Positions 1 through 8,236 of a stretch of DNA of 64,000 nt are shown here, piece by piece; the stretch's first letter is position 1; every line of letters starts with the position of its first letter. The stretch comes from Alphaproteobacteria bacterium (GTDB lineage: Bacteria > Pseudomonadota > Alphaproteobacteria > UBA7985 > JAUIBT01): NCBI GenBank assembly GCA_030428565.1, contig JAUIDR010000013.1, positions 1-64,000 of the forward strand, read 5' to 3'. The notes under the pieces are model-generated. The model saw only the letters and a program-made list of their open reading frames with translations. It ran no database searches and was not told the origin of the DNA. A program made the position numbers and the translations under genes.

Positions 1-1
1 G

Positions 2-217
2 CAGGACATCAATGCTGCGCGCTCCGACAATGACAGAAAATGGGGTTCAATGCGCATGTTCACATCTGAATCGCTGGAGCCTGCCACGTCAAGGAAAACG
101 CGGATCCCTCAGGACTCGGAGTATATATCAAACGCTTTAGGCGCTATTGCTGGCAAGGAAAGTGGCGCGATAGTGAAATTTGTATCGCAAACTCAGGATC
201 TTTCGGCAGCTCTTTGA
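2..217 (+). CDS. Possible 3' end of a truncated ORF
   Basis: Frame 2 of the plus strand is open from the window edge to a TGA at 215-217 (71 codons, no internal stop). The 5' end would lie outside the window. I recognise no domain, and its last 74 bases run antisense to the end of the Rap1a-like gene, so it may be a chance open frame. It is listed only because an edge-truncated gene would not appear in the ORF track. Confidence 0.2.
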   Translation, partial: QDINAARSDNDRKWGSMRMFTSESLEPATSRKTRIPQDSEYISNALGAIAGKESGAIVKFVSQTQDLSAAL

Positions 218-554
218 GGGGCGTATTGTTAGCGAACTCCAAAAAATAGCTCCGCACGTCCACCACATTCAAGCCACCGACATCAGCAACAGACAGCTCT
301 TTGGGGGCGTACTGCCGCCCGCCGTCCTTGCGGATTTCGCAATTTCGCACGCCCACTTTGAGCGACGCCAACAAGTAGCCGAAGCAAAAGCCAATGGCAG
401 ACTCATCTTCGCGCTGGCAAATCTGGTTGAGTCGAGTGGTGTCAACCGCGTGGCCCAAGCTGGGCAACCCCAGCACAGCGGCCAAGCCCAGTGCTAGCAC
501 CAGCGTGCGGGGAGAGAACCGAATACCTAGGAAAAGGCGTTTGTGGGGCTGCAT
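144..554 (-). CDS. Rap1a/Tai-like secreted protein
   Basis: This 136-aa protein has a clear Sec signal peptide (basic start, hydrophobic LVLALGLAAVLGLPSL, cleavage near GHA-VD). The mature part has the layout of the Rap1a/Tai domain: an early Cys (NQICQ), a CFGYLLASLKVG segment, a further Cys (RNCEI), and a C-terminal Phe-Pro-Cys (RHFPC). In the family the Cys residues form disulfides in the periplasm, and some members are immunity proteins for type VI secretion amidase effectors. No effector gene or secretion gene is visible nearby, so an immunity role is not supported here. The start ATG has AAAGG six bases upstream. Function unknown. Confidence 0.7.
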   Translation of the reverse strand: MQPHKRLFLGIRFSPRTLVLALGLAAVLGLPSLGHAVDTTRLNQICQREDESAIGFCFGYLLASLKVGVRNCEIRKDGGRQYAPKELSVADVGGLNVVDVRSYFLEFANNTPLKELPKDPEFAIQISLSRHFPCQQ

Positions 555-977
555 GTAAAACCTTTGTTGAGTATAAAATTACGGCTCTCGAAAGATCCGC
601 GCGTCAAAGGATCGGCCCCCCACCAACCCAAGAGATTGAAATTCAATTTTCGCAAAATGCGCGCGTCTATGGCAGACGCAAACGTATTAAAATGCAAAAT
701 AACTGACGCGTTTCGCAAAACCTACCTATCCAAAGGGATAAGCTTCGCTCTCGAAAGAACAGGTTCAAACAAAAGCATGCGATTTCATTCCTGGTAGTGA
801 TGCTCTGCTGGCAGCCGCCCCCGCATGCAGCGGTTTTGTTACATATGCAAACGCCAAAAAAAGAGGCCGCAAATCGCGCCCTCTTTTCTAGAACAAAGTA
901 AGATCTGTGCGAAATCCAGGTCGCCTTCATTCGTATGCGGCCAACAAGCGCCGCTCGCTTGATTGCTTGGACCGAGT
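555..977. other. Intergenic region without a convincing gene
   Basis: This 423-base stretch between the Rap1a-like gene and the asd stop holds the promoter of the former and the asd terminator (857-887). ORFs of 60-130 codons here lack family resemblance and are arginine/lysine-rich or low-complexity, as expected of chance frames. A 12-mer, GCTCTCGAAAGA, occurs twice (584-595 and 747-758); I attach no function to it. Confidence 0.5.
857..887 (-). terminator. Rho-independent terminator of asd
   Basis: On the minus strand an AAAAGAGG/CCTCTTTT stem with a GC-rich loop is followed by a run of T. It lies about 90 bases downstream of the asd stop codon. Confidence 0.7.
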
Positions 978-1994
978 TTAAACCAACCCCATCTCGATCA
1001 TTTTTTCCGCGATTTGGACGGTGTTCAGCGCGGCCCCTTTGCGCAGGTTGTCGGCCACAACCCACATAGACACGCCATTATCAACGGTGTCATCCTGTCG
1101 AATACGGCTGACATAGACCGCATCTTCGCCCGCCGCTTCTTTTTGCGTGACATAGCCGCCATCGTCGCGGATATCCAACACGACCAGGCCCTCGGCCTCT
1201 TCGCGTAGGTATTCACGCAATTCAGCTTCGTCGATCGGGTTTTCGGTCTCAATATTGAGCATCTCAGCATGAGAAATGAAGACCGGCACACGCACGCAGT
1301 TGGCATGAAGCTTGATGGCCGGATCCAAGATCTTCTTGGTCTCGACCTTCATCTTCCATTCTTCTTTGGTCGCACCATCGTCCATGAAGACATCGATATG
1401 CGGGATACAGTTAAAGGCGATGGGCTTGGAGTAGACCTCAGGCTGCAGCGGCTCGTTCACATAGACATTCTTGGTCATGTGGAACAGCTCGTCCATTGCC
1501 TCGCGGCCAGAGCCCGAGACCGACTGATAGGTCGAAACGACAACGCGATTGATCTTGTAGCGCTCGTGGATCGGCTTCAGTGCCACGACCATTTGGATGG
1601 TCGAACAATTGGGGTTGGCAATGATTTTGCCCTTATGCGCCTCACGCAAGGCTTCGGGATTGACCTCTGGCACGACCAGCGGCACGTCGGGGTCCATTCG
1701 AAAATGTGAGGTGTTATCGATGACATAGCAGCCCTGAGCGGCCGCGCGCGGCGCGTATTGCGCGGAGACTTTGGCCCCTGGCGAAGAAAAGGCAAACGTG
1801 GTGCCTGTGAAATCATAGTCATCCAGGTTCTGGCACTTGAGGGTCTGGTCGCCAAACATAACCTCGCGACCAACCGACCGGCTGGAGGCCAGCGGCACCA
1901 GTTCATCGACCGGAAATCCGCGCTCGTGCAGAATGTTCATCATTTCGGTGCCGACGTTGCCGGTCGCACCGACTACAGCCACTTTGTAGCCCAT
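978..1994 (-). CDS. asd: Aspartate-semialdehyde dehydrogenase
   Basis: This enzyme reduces aspartyl-4-phosphate to aspartate semialdehyde with NADPH, feeding the lysine/diaminopimelate, threonine and methionine branches. The N-terminal nucleotide fold begins GATGNVGTEM, the catalytic cysteine is in NPNCST, and the segments YQSVSGSG and RVPVFISHAE are typical of the family. The tracked ORF starts at a GTG (2009), but the ATG at 1994 (MGYKVAVVGATG) begins where the fold begins and has GAGGA at correct spacing, so I use it, giving 338 aa. An 86-aa ORF ends 11 bases upstream, with the Shine-Dalgarno sequence overlapping its stop, which suggests coupling. A terminator follows about 90 bases downstream. 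Confidence 0.96.
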   Translation of the reverse strand: MGYKVAVVGATGNVGTEMMNILHERGFPVDELVPLASSRSVGREVMFGDQTLKCQNLDDYDFTGTTFAFSSPGAKVSAQYAPRAAAQGCYVIDNTSHFRMDPDVPLVVPEVNPEALREAHKGKIIANPNCSTIQMVVALKPIHERYKINRVVVSTYQSVSGSGREAMDELFHMTKNVYVNEPLQPEVYSKPIAFNCIPHIDVFMDDGATKEEWKMKVETKKILDPAIKLHANCVRVPVFISHAEMLNIETENPIDEAELREYLREEAEGLVVLDIRDDGGYVTQKEAAGEDAVYVSRIRQDDTVDNGVSMWVVADNLRKGAALNTVQIAEKMIEMGLV

Positions 1995-2005
1995 GGGCTC
2001 TATCC

Positions 2006-2266
2006 TCACTGTTGGGGGGAATTGTTAGACGGAGAGAAGGGTTTGAGTTGCAGGTCAACCAGCAAGCGCCCGTCATTACGGATGCCAGCGGTCGCCAACC
2101 CCATGCGTTCGACGACAAAGGCGCGTTTTTGGCCCTGACTATCGCGGGTCACGACCTGGCTGCCCTTTCCAAAATCAGCGTCGGCGCGGGTCACAAGGGC
2201 CTGCGCCAAGTAGTAATCTTGGTGTTCGATAAGATTAAAGACTTCTACCAAGTGCTTGGCTCCCAT
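2006..2266 (-). CDS. Small hypothetical protein upstream of asd (possibly frameshifted)
   Basis: This 86-aa ORF ends 11 bases before the asd start. Its composition looks coding and its frame is open upstream of the ATG (VDQGLSAAQ). A second frame beginning ATG at 2322, right after the terminator T-run, gives MSEIPSLSERS and would join this frame by a single shift near 2290-2300. The gene may therefore have lost its start by a frameshift, or use the internal ATG. I recognise no family. The alternative is a chance ORF in the asd leader. Confidence 0.4.
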   Translation of the reverse strand: MGAKHLVEVFNLIEHQDYYLAQALVTRADADFGKGSQVVTRDSQGQKRAFVVERMGLATAGIRNDGRLLVDLQLKPFSPSNNSPQQ

Positions 2267-2322
2267 TTGAGCGGCACTCAGGCCCTGATCGACCGTTCAG
2301 ACAAAGACGGAATCTCGGACAT

Positions 2323-2349
2323 AAAAAAAGCGCCCCTGCCTTGGGCGCT
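2323..2349 (-). terminator. Rho-independent terminator
   Basis: A perfect 7-bp stem, AGCGCCC/GGGCGCT, with a 7-base loop is followed on the minus strand by seven Ts. The T-run is present only on the minus-strand side, so it should end a minus-strand transcript; the small ORF ending at 2381 is the only candidate. Confidence 0.75.
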
Positions 2350-2380
2350 CTTGCAGCACACACCAGCAGGCCGACTTACG

Positions 2381-2575
2381 TCAGTCGCCCGTTGTCTTTG
2401 TGCTGGTTTTGGTGGTCAGGGCCCAAGCGGCCACGTCGAACAACATCATGCGCCCTTGTAAGACAGGGGCAATGCGAATCTCAAGCCCTTTGTCGCAAGC
2501 GTGGCGAAATGCGCCCTCTTGATCGCGCGCAGGGCAATTCCGTAGAAGCCCCATAATCGAAGGCAGCGTGCCCAT
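2381..2575 (-). CDS. Small hypothetical protein (64 aa)
   Basis: The ORF ends 32 bases before a strong minus-strand terminator, which is the main reason to believe it. The frame stays open upstream of the ATG with coding-like residues (ADENWRF) back to a TAG but has no alternative start, so this may be the remnant of a longer gene. It contains two Cys and a hydrophobic stretch (LFDVAAWAL). No family recognised. Confidence 0.4.
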   Translation of the reverse strand: MGTLPSIMGLLRNCPARDQEGAFRHACDKGLEIRIAPVLQGRMMLFDVAAWALTTKTSTKTTGD

Positions 2576-2654
2576 AAATCGCCAGTTTTCATCGGCGACG
2601 GCAGTATTGCCACCCTATTTTGACCCTCAAGTTGTGCAAATTGCCAAAAAGGGC

Positions 2655-2683
2655 TTGACTTACTAAACTTTAGGTTGCATACC
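2655..2683 (+). promoter_or_regulatory. Possible sigma70-type promoter for the first barrel gene
   Basis: TTGACT is followed after 17 bases by CATACC, about 40 bases before the start of the 2722 gene. The -35 matches well and the -10 poorly, so the call is tentative. Confidence 0.3.
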
Positions 2684-2721
2684 GGCAGTCATATTTAAAC
2701 TTATTTTTTAAGAGCATTGAT

Positions 2722-3852
2722 ATGATTGAATTATCTGCACGGCAAGCTGCAGCCTCAATCGCCGCTACCCTGGGCTTGGTTTTGGCGGTTCAGGCACAGG
2801 CCCAAGACACTGCGGTTTCAGACGGTCAAGATTTGACTGCGAGCGGCTTCGATGCCCTGGTTGCGCCTTTTCCCGACTTCGCCAGCGCGTCGGATTTCAG
2901 CTATGGCGATCCTTATTTAGACACCAAGTTCCCTGCTGGACTTGAAGAAACAACCGCGTTTTCGCTGCCAGGCTTTGGCAAAGGCCAAGGCTCTGCGCTG
3001 CCAATCAGCGTGACGCCGCCCGCACCTACCAACGCTCAGGACAGCTTGACAGCCAACGGCGTGCAACCCTATTCGCCCGCTGACGATAATATGACCTTGG
3101 CTGCGGCCAACGATCCCATCGTGCGCGGCCCTGACGGTCGCTTGTATCGCTTACCGCTGAACGCGCCTGTTCAACCCAACGCCGGTGGCTATGCGTCCAC
3201 CCCAGCCCAACAGCCGGGTTCGGGTTATTTCGGGCCCAGCGCGCCCGCTCCCAGCTACCAAGACGCGCGCATCCCCGCCTCAATTGGCGCACACGTGGGC
3301 ACGCTAGGTGTTGGTATCAACGGGACTTTCTTCCTGAGCGACGCCTACTCGGTCACAGCAATCTATGAGTACGGCAAGCTGGGATTTAACCGGGATACCA
3401 GCAAGATCGACAACCTGAACTACGACATCGATGGCGATTCGGGTTCGGTCTACATGAACTTCCATCCCATGCGCTCTAACCTACACCTGTCTGCGGGTCT
3501 GCAAAAAGGAGCGCCCGGCGTCTATGCCAGCGGGTCAAAGACCTTTGGCGCTACGACTGTCGACTTTATGGGTTCGCTGAAATCCTCTTGGAACTATGGC
3601 CCCTACCTGGGTATTGGCGTTGGCAGCCGCAAACGCTCGACCAGTGGCTTCTCCTATTATGGCGATCTTGGCGTCAGCTACATGGGTCAGTCAGACACCA
3701 CGTACAGCCAATCAGCCGCTTGTAGCTCGCTGGCGGCATCAGACCAGTCTTCTTGTCTGTCCTCCGCCAAAGCCTTCCGCGACCTGGTTGATGGTATCGA
3801 CGGCGAGTACATCTATCCCGTCCTTCGCTTTGGTGCCAGCTACCGCTTCTAA
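2722..3852 (+). CDS. Outer-membrane beta-barrel protein, paralogue 1
   Basis: This 376-aa protein has a signal peptide (hydrophobic SIAATLGLVLAVQAQAQ). Residues about 30-180 are low in complexity and rich in Pro, Ala and Asn; the C-terminal half (about 185-376) consists of alternating amphipathic strands and ends YPVLRFGASYRF, the terminal-Phe signature recognised by the BAM machinery. The C-terminal half shares GAH-GTLG, HP, GAPG, GPYLGIG, and YPV-R-G-SYRF with the next gene, so the two are tandem paralogues. Two Cys (SAACSSL, QSSCLSS) sit in a probable extracellular loop near the C-terminus and could form a disulfide. AAGAG precedes the ATG. The barrel may be a porin-like or adhesion protein; I cannot assign a substrate. 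Confidence 0.75.
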   Translation: MIELSARQAAASIAATLGLVLAVQAQAQDTAVSDGQDLTASGFDALVAPFPDFASASDFSYGDPYLDTKFPAGLEETTAFSLPGFGKGQGSALPISVTPPAPTNAQDSLTANGVQPYSPADDNMTLAAANDPIVRGPDGRLYRLPLNAPVQPNAGGYASTPAQQPGSGYFGPSAPAPSYQDARIPASIGAHVGTLGVGINGTFFLSDAYSVTAIYEYGKLGFNRDTSKIDNLNYDIDGDSGSVYMNFHPMRSNLHLSAGLQKGAPGVYASGSKTFGATTVDFMGSLKSSWNYGPYLGIGVGSRKRSTSGFSYYGDLGVSYMGQSDTTYSQSAACSSLAASDQSSCLSSAKAFRDLVDGIDGEYIYPVLRFGASYRF

Positions 3853-3940
3853 TCACGAACATTGCGGGACGTCCCTGGCCTGGCCACAGTACAGGTTCAA
3901 TGGGGCGTCCTCGCGGTTCGAATGATAGGAGATGACGCTC

Positions 3941-5101
3941 ATGTCAAACCCACGTCAAACTAGCTTCCCTCTCAGCAATCGGCGCCTTTTGAGGCAATCG
4001 CAACAGGCGCGTCTGTTTAGCAAGCCAAGAGCCCGCAATTGTGCAGCAGCCGTTGCCCTTCTGACCTCGACTTCGACCTTTGCCCTCGCGCAAGCGCAAG
4101 CCCCCCTCACAAGTGTAGGCCAGGACTGGACAGCAGGTTGGAACGAGCTCGGCACAAATGATTTGGCTGACAACTCCCCCGCTCGGTGGACATACCACAA
4201 TGAAAATTTACCATTTTTTGGGGTAAACGATCCTTTAACTAGCAAGCAAGCGCCGGACCAATTCCTGACAGAGGCCCTATCTGGTTCTGGCCTGTCCGGT
4301 TCTGGCCTGTCCGGTTCGTCAGGTTTGACGGCTTTCGCTTGGGGCCAAGACAGTCCGAACGCGGATTGGTTCGGTCACGGCACCGCTGCTTTGGGCGACG
4401 CTGGCCTTCCCACGACTTCCAATCCGACCGATGCGCTCTATGCTGGCCAAAAAGACAAGCGCCCCAAACTCTACATGGGTGCCCATACAGGCACCTTGGG
4501 TTTCGGGCTGCACGCGGGACTGTTCGCCAACGCCCAAGCTTCGTTCCGGTTGTCCGGCGATTTCCTGCATGTGGGCCTCGGTCTGGCGGGCGAAGATACC
4601 GATGCACTAAGCTCAAGCGGCGGCAGTACGACCGGTTACACATACAATGCATCTGCTGTGGTCGAGAACATCTCGGTCGCCATGAGCGGCAACTACCATC
4701 CCAGCAATGGTGGGTTCTTCGTTGGCGGCGGCGCGCAATTGGGTGCCCCGCACCTGACGCTTAAATCGAGCGGCAAAATTTACGAAGGCGCAAACTCCGT
4801 GCCTTACGCCTTGAACGCCAAGGTTGAACCCTCGTGGCTGGTCGGCCCCTATGCCAGCTTAGGATATTCCGCCCAATTGCAAGCCTCTACGGGCATCAGC
4901 TTCTTCGGTGAGCTTGGCGCGAGCTATTTCGGGCCCGTCGCGACCAGCCAGACCACCACGCTGGACTGCTCCAGCTTTGCAACGGCTGAGGCGCAGGCCG
5001 ACTGCCAAACCGTCAAAGACGACTTCACCAACGCCGTCGATAACTTCAAAGCCCAGTACTTCTATCCAGTCATTCGCCTGGGCTTTAGCTACCGCTTCTA
5101 G
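3941..5101 (+). CDS. Outer-membrane beta-barrel protein, paralogue 2
   Basis: This is a tandem paralogue of the preceding gene, sharing the conserved barrel segments and the ending YPVIRLGFSYRF. The ATG at 3941 is preferred over the tracked one at 3932 because AGGAG lies nine bases before it; the latter would have no spacing. The N-terminus is unusually long and basic before the hydrophobic stretch (AAAVALLTSTSTFALAQA), so the signal peptide is extended. A 15-bp tandem repeat encodes LSGSG three times near residues 112-126. It carries the same probable loop Cys pair (LDCSSF, ADCQTV) as paralogue 1. A shared terminator follows. Function unknown beyond an outer-membrane barrel. Confidence 0.75.
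   Translation: MSNPRQTSFPLSNRRLLRQSQQARLFSKPRARNCAAAVALLTSTSTFALAQAQAPLTSVGQDWTAGWNELGTNDLADNSPARWTYHNENLPFFGVNDPLTSKQAPDQFLTEALSGSGLSGSGLSGSSGLTAFAWGQDSPNADWFGHGTAALGDAGLPTTSNPTDALYAGQKDKRPKLYMGAHTGTLGFGLHAGLFANAQASFRLSGDFLHVGLGLAGEDTDALSSSGGSTTGYTYNASAVVENISVAMSGNYHPSNGGFFVGGGAQLGAPHLTLKSSGKIYEGANSVPYALNAKVEPSWLVGPYASLGYSAQLQASTGISFFGELGASYFGPVATSQTTTLDCSSFATAEAQADCQTVKDDFTNAVDNFKAQYFYPVIRLGFSYRF
4277..4321 (+). repeat. 15-bp tandem repeat, three copies, in barrel gene 2
   Basis: The unit CTGTCCGGTTCTGGC is present three times with a few changes, encoding a Leu-Ser-Gly-Ser-Gly repeat in frame. Confidence 0.85.
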
Positions 5102-5124
5102 TACGGCAGGCAACCAGAAACATA

Positions 5125-5156
5125 AAAAAGGGGAGCGCCCACGGCCTCCCCTTTTT
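5125..5156. terminator. Bidirectional terminator between barrel gene 2 and leuB
   Basis: An 11-bp inverted repeat, AAAAAGGGGAG/CTCCCCTTTTT, lies between the convergent genes. It has T-runs on both strands and can serve both. Confidence 0.85.
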
Positions 5157-5161
5157 CTATC

Positions 5162-5221
5162 CTTGCCCAGTCGGATCTTGGCCAGTCGGCTCTTGCCCAG
5201 TCGGCTCTTGGCCAATTAGCG
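5162..5221. repeat. 15-bp tandem repeat at the 3' end of leuB
   Basis: Three full copies and one degenerate copy of CTTGSCCAGTCGGMT run from the terminator into the leuB stop codon. The repeat is between the stop and the terminator, so it sits in the leuB 3' untranslated region. Confidence 0.8.
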
Positions 5222-6328
5222 CGCCGCGGCGTTCAGCTCAGCAATAATGGCGTCGCCCATCTGACTGGTTGAGACCAGCTCACCGCCCTTGGTCATGATG
5301 TCTGCGGTCCGCTTACCAGAGGCCAGTACGCGATCAACCGCGCCTTCCAGCAAATCCGCCTCTGAACCCAAATCAAAGCTGTAGCGCAGCGCCATGGCGA
5401 ACGACAAGACGGTCGCCAGCGGGTTAGCCTTGCCTTGACCGGCGATGTCCGGCGCTGAGCCGTGGACCGGCTCATAAAGCGCTTTGCGCTTGCCGCCCGC
5501 ATCGGGCGCGCCCAGCGAAGCCGACGGCAACATGCCCAGCGAGCCGGTCAACATGGCCGCCACGTCCGACAGCATATCGCCGAACAGGTTATCACAGACG
5601 ATAACGTCGTATTGCTTGGGGTTACGCACCAACTGCATGCCGCAGTTGTCCGCCAAAACGTGCTCCAGCTCTACGCCGGCGAATTCGTTGTCGTGGACCC
5701 AAGTCACTTCCTCGCGCCACAATACGCCAGACTGCATGACGTTGGACTTTTCGCTTGAAGCGACGCGGTTCGAACGCTTGCCCGCCAAATCGAAGGCCAC
5801 CCGCGCGATGCGGCGGATTTCTTCGGTGGTATAACGCTGCGTATCGATGCCTTCGCGTTGGCCATCGGGCAGGTCGCGAATTTCTTTCGGCTCGCCGAAG
5901 TAAACGCCGCCGGTCAGCTCACGCACGATCAGGATATCCAAGCCAGACACCAGCTCGGGCTTCAATGAAGAGGCCTCAACCAGCGCGTCAAAACAAAGCG
6001 CCGGGCGCAAATTGGCAAACAGCTCCATGTCCTTGCGCAAGCGAAGCAGGCCGCGCTCGGGCTTAAGGTGGAATGGGTTGGGATCCCACTGGGGGCCACC
6101 CACCGCGCCAAACAGCACCGCATCTGCGGCCAAGGCTTTATCCATACACGCGTCAGATATGGCCTCGCCGTGCGCTTCCAGCGCCGCGCCACCGACCAAA
6201 TCTTGATCGACATTTGCATTGAAATCACGGTTCTCGCCAAACCAATCGATCAGGCGGCGAACCTCCCCCATCACTTCCGGGCCGATACCGTCACCAGGAA
6301 GGACTAAAACGTTGTATGCATTGCTCAT
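5216..6328 (-). CDS. leuB: 3-isopropylmalate dehydrogenase
   Basis: This cytoplasmic NAD-dependent enzyme oxidatively decarboxylates 3-isopropylmalate in leucine synthesis. Signature segments include [13 protein letters not shown] at the N-terminus, [18 protein letters not shown] and [14 protein letters not shown]. The tracked ORF begins at 6637, but its first 103 residues do not belong to the family; the ATG at 6328 ([14 protein letters not shown]) gives the normal length of 370 aa and has AAGG upstream. It stands alone, without leuC/leuD in the window, and ends in the shared terminator. Confidence 0.96.
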   Translation of the reverse strand: MSNAYNVLVLPGDGIGPEVMGEVRRLIDWFGENRDFNANVDQDLVGGAALEAHGEAISDACMDKALAADAVLFGAVGGPQWDPNPFHLKPERGLLRLRKDMELFANLRPALCFDALVEASSLKPELVSGLDILIVRELTGGVYFGEPKEIRDLPDGQREGIDTQRYTTEEIRRIARVAFDLAGKRSNRVASSEKSNVMQSGVLWREEVTWVHDNEFAGVELEHVLADNCGMQLVRNPKQYDVIVCDNLFGDMLSDVAAMLTGSLGMLPSASLGAPDAGGKRKALYEPVHGSAPDIAGQGKANPLATVLSFAMALRYSFDLGSEADLLEGAVDRVLASGKRTADIMTKGGELVSTSQMGDAIIAELNAAAR

Positions 6329-6737
6329 AGCCAGTGCCTTAGACCAAGGCCAGGCGCCCAGCAAGAGGCAAAATGCCCAAGACGCCGCGCACGCGACGAA
6401 GCGCCAAATTTGGCCTGCGCCTGGTGGTCTGATTAGCGATCCGTTTGGTGTTCCGTTTGGCGGTCTGTTTCGCGGTCCTGTACGCCAAGGGCAAAACCCC
6501 AAATCCCTCGACCATAAAGACATCGACCACAAAGCCGTGAAACAGCGCCCATACGCCTGCTCGTCGCTCAACTTTTGGTTGAAAATTGCACGATTTTTGA
6601 CTAGACTAGCCCAATTCGAATGCTGATTTAATCCCAATACCTTTTAGCACCGGTCTGGTATTCCCGCCTAGGTGTAACCGACTGGTTTACCCCGTCTCGA
6701 TTATCCTGTTCGGCTCACCTGTGAGTCCTGAGTCTTT
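6329..6737. other. Divergent intergenic region leuB / mltA
   Basis: These 409 bases must hold the promoters of leuB (minus) and mltA (plus). An imperfect tandem repeat around CCGTTTGGTGTTCCGTTTGG lies at about 6430-6475. I see no clear promoter, leader peptide or riboswitch; a leucine attenuator could not be identified by eye. Confidence 0.5.
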
Positions 6738-8048
6738 ATGCTATTTTTTGCCCCGCGCCGCCTGACCGCGATTGCCTTGAGCCTTTTGGCGCTCGTCATG
6801 GTCGGCTGCTCGCGCCAAGCTTCTAAAAACCTGGTCAGCCAACCACCGCAAGCCCCCCTGGTCTACCCCGATCTAGAGCCGCAGCGCGTCGCGCTACGTC
6901 CGGTTGCGCTCTATAAGCTCGACGGATGGCAGCGCGATCGCGTCCAGCAGGTGCTGCCCGCTTTGCAGCAAAGCTGCCGCTCCTACCTGAAAATGCCAGC
7001 AAACAAGCCGCTAGGCAAAACCGCCTTAGGCGGCTACGCGGGCGACTGGCACCCGATTTGCAAGGATTTGTTGGCCCGAAATTTTCGATCTGACGGGGAA
7101 ATGCGTAGCTATATCGAGCACAATTTCAACGCCTATCTGGTCTCCAGCAACAAAGGCGACGAGGGCACATTTACTGGTTACTACACCGCCCATGTCCGCG
7201 CATCGCTGCGCCCCAGCCGCCGCTATGCTACCCCCCTCTATGCCGCGCCGAAGAACTGGAAAGACCTGAAAGGCAGTGCTGGCCTAACCCGTCAAGCGAT
7301 TGAGCAAGGCGCGCTTGCGGGCCAAGGTCTTGAAGTCATCTGGCTCGACAGCCCCGTTGATGCATTTATGCTGCATATTCAGGGATCTGGCATTGCCACC
7401 CTGCCCGATGGTCGCCAGGTCTCATTGCGCTATGCCGGGAACAATGGTCACAAATTCAAGTCGATTCACAAAGCCATGGCCGCCCAGGGTTATGACAAAT
7501 CTAAAGAAGGGCTAACCATGACCGCGGTCGCTTCCTGGCTGAAGCGCCACCCTGAAAAGGCGCGCCGCATCATGTGGCAAAATCCGCGCTTTATCTATTT
7601 CTCGCTGGACGACAAGCCGGAAACGATTGGCGCCATGGGAATTCCGCTGACCGCCACGCGCTCGCTAGCGGTCGATCCTAAGTACATACCGCTGGGGGTG
7701 CCCTTGTGGCTCAACACCAGTTTTTTGGACGCCGAAGGCAAGCGCCACGCCATCAATCGCTTGATGGTGGCCCAAGATACGGGCTCGGCCATCAAAGGCG
7801 CCATTCGCGGCGATTTCTTTTGGGGCGCTGGACCCGAAGCCCAGTGGGCCGCCAGCCGTATGAAGAACCCAGGCCGCTATGCAATTTTGCTGCCAAAAAA
7901 CCAAACCAAGGGCTTGCCAACCGCACAAAGCACCGCCAAATCAGCCAGCTATACAGCCATGGTCCTGTCAGACACGTCGATGGCGGATACGCAAGCTGGG
8001 CTGACCAGCGATTGGCAGAGCCTAGAAGAAGTCGCCGAAGACCGCTAG
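6738..8048 (+). CDS. mltA: Membrane-bound lytic murein transglycosylase A
   Basis: MltA cleaves the glycan strands of peptidoglycan, forming 1,6-anhydro ends, and is anchored in the outer membrane as a lipoprotein. The 436-aa protein has a lipobox ending at Cys24 (LVMVGC), a central MltA domain (FTGYYTAHVRASLRPS) and a C-terminal 3D domain containing MVAQDTGSAIKGAIRGDFFWG, where the catalytic Asp lies. Length and domain order are normal. A three-gene unit follows after 188 bases with its own likely promoter. Confidence 0.95.
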   Translation: MLFFAPRRLTAIALSLLALVMVGCSRQASKNLVSQPPQAPLVYPDLEPQRVALRPVALYKLDGWQRDRVQQVLPALQQSCRSYLKMPANKPLGKTALGGYAGDWHPICKDLLARNFRSDGEMRSYIEHNFNAYLVSSNKGDEGTFTGYYTAHVRASLRPSRRYATPLYAAPKNWKDLKGSAGLTRQAIEQGALAGQGLEVIWLDSPVDAFMLHIQGSGIATLPDGRQVSLRYAGNNGHKFKSIHKAMAAQGYDKSKEGLTMTAVASWLKRHPEKARRIMWQNPRFIYFSLDDKPETIGAMGIPLTATRSLAVDPKYIPLGVPLWLNTSFLDAEGKRHAINRLMVAQDTGSAIKGAIRGDFFWGAGPEAQWAASRMKNPGRYAILLPKNQTKGLPTAQSTAKSASYTAMVLSDTSMADTQAGLTSDWQSLEEVAEDR

Positions 8049-8090
8049 GCTGGGCGCCAGCACCGCTTGACACCCGCCAGCGATCTTGCT

Positions 8091-8119
8091 TTGACAGGGA
8101 CCAAACTGTTCTAGATAAT
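8091..8119 (+). promoter_or_regulatory. Strong sigma70-type promoter
   Basis: TTGACA and GATAAT are separated by exactly 17 bases. It lies in the gap after mltA and about 118 bases before the next start codon, so it should drive the 8237-10028 operon with a leader of about 110 bases. Confidence 0.7.
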
Positions 8120-8236
8120 TGATTTCGCGCGTTTTGTTCGCCCGCCCAGCGGTAGAGCGACAGGCACGCATCGGACACAACCGCAAGGCCGCCCTGCCTT
8201 TGGCACGCCAGACAGGGGCCGATCGAAAGATAGACC

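Noticed and set aside
667-1065. 132-aa minus-strand ORF overlapping the end of asd
   Set aside because: It overlaps the asd terminator and coding end in another frame and is Arg/Ala-rich without family resemblance.
6329-6637. N-terminal extension of leuB in the ORF track
   Set aside because: The extra 103 residues match nothing in the family and the internal ATG has a proper ribosome site and gives the normal length.
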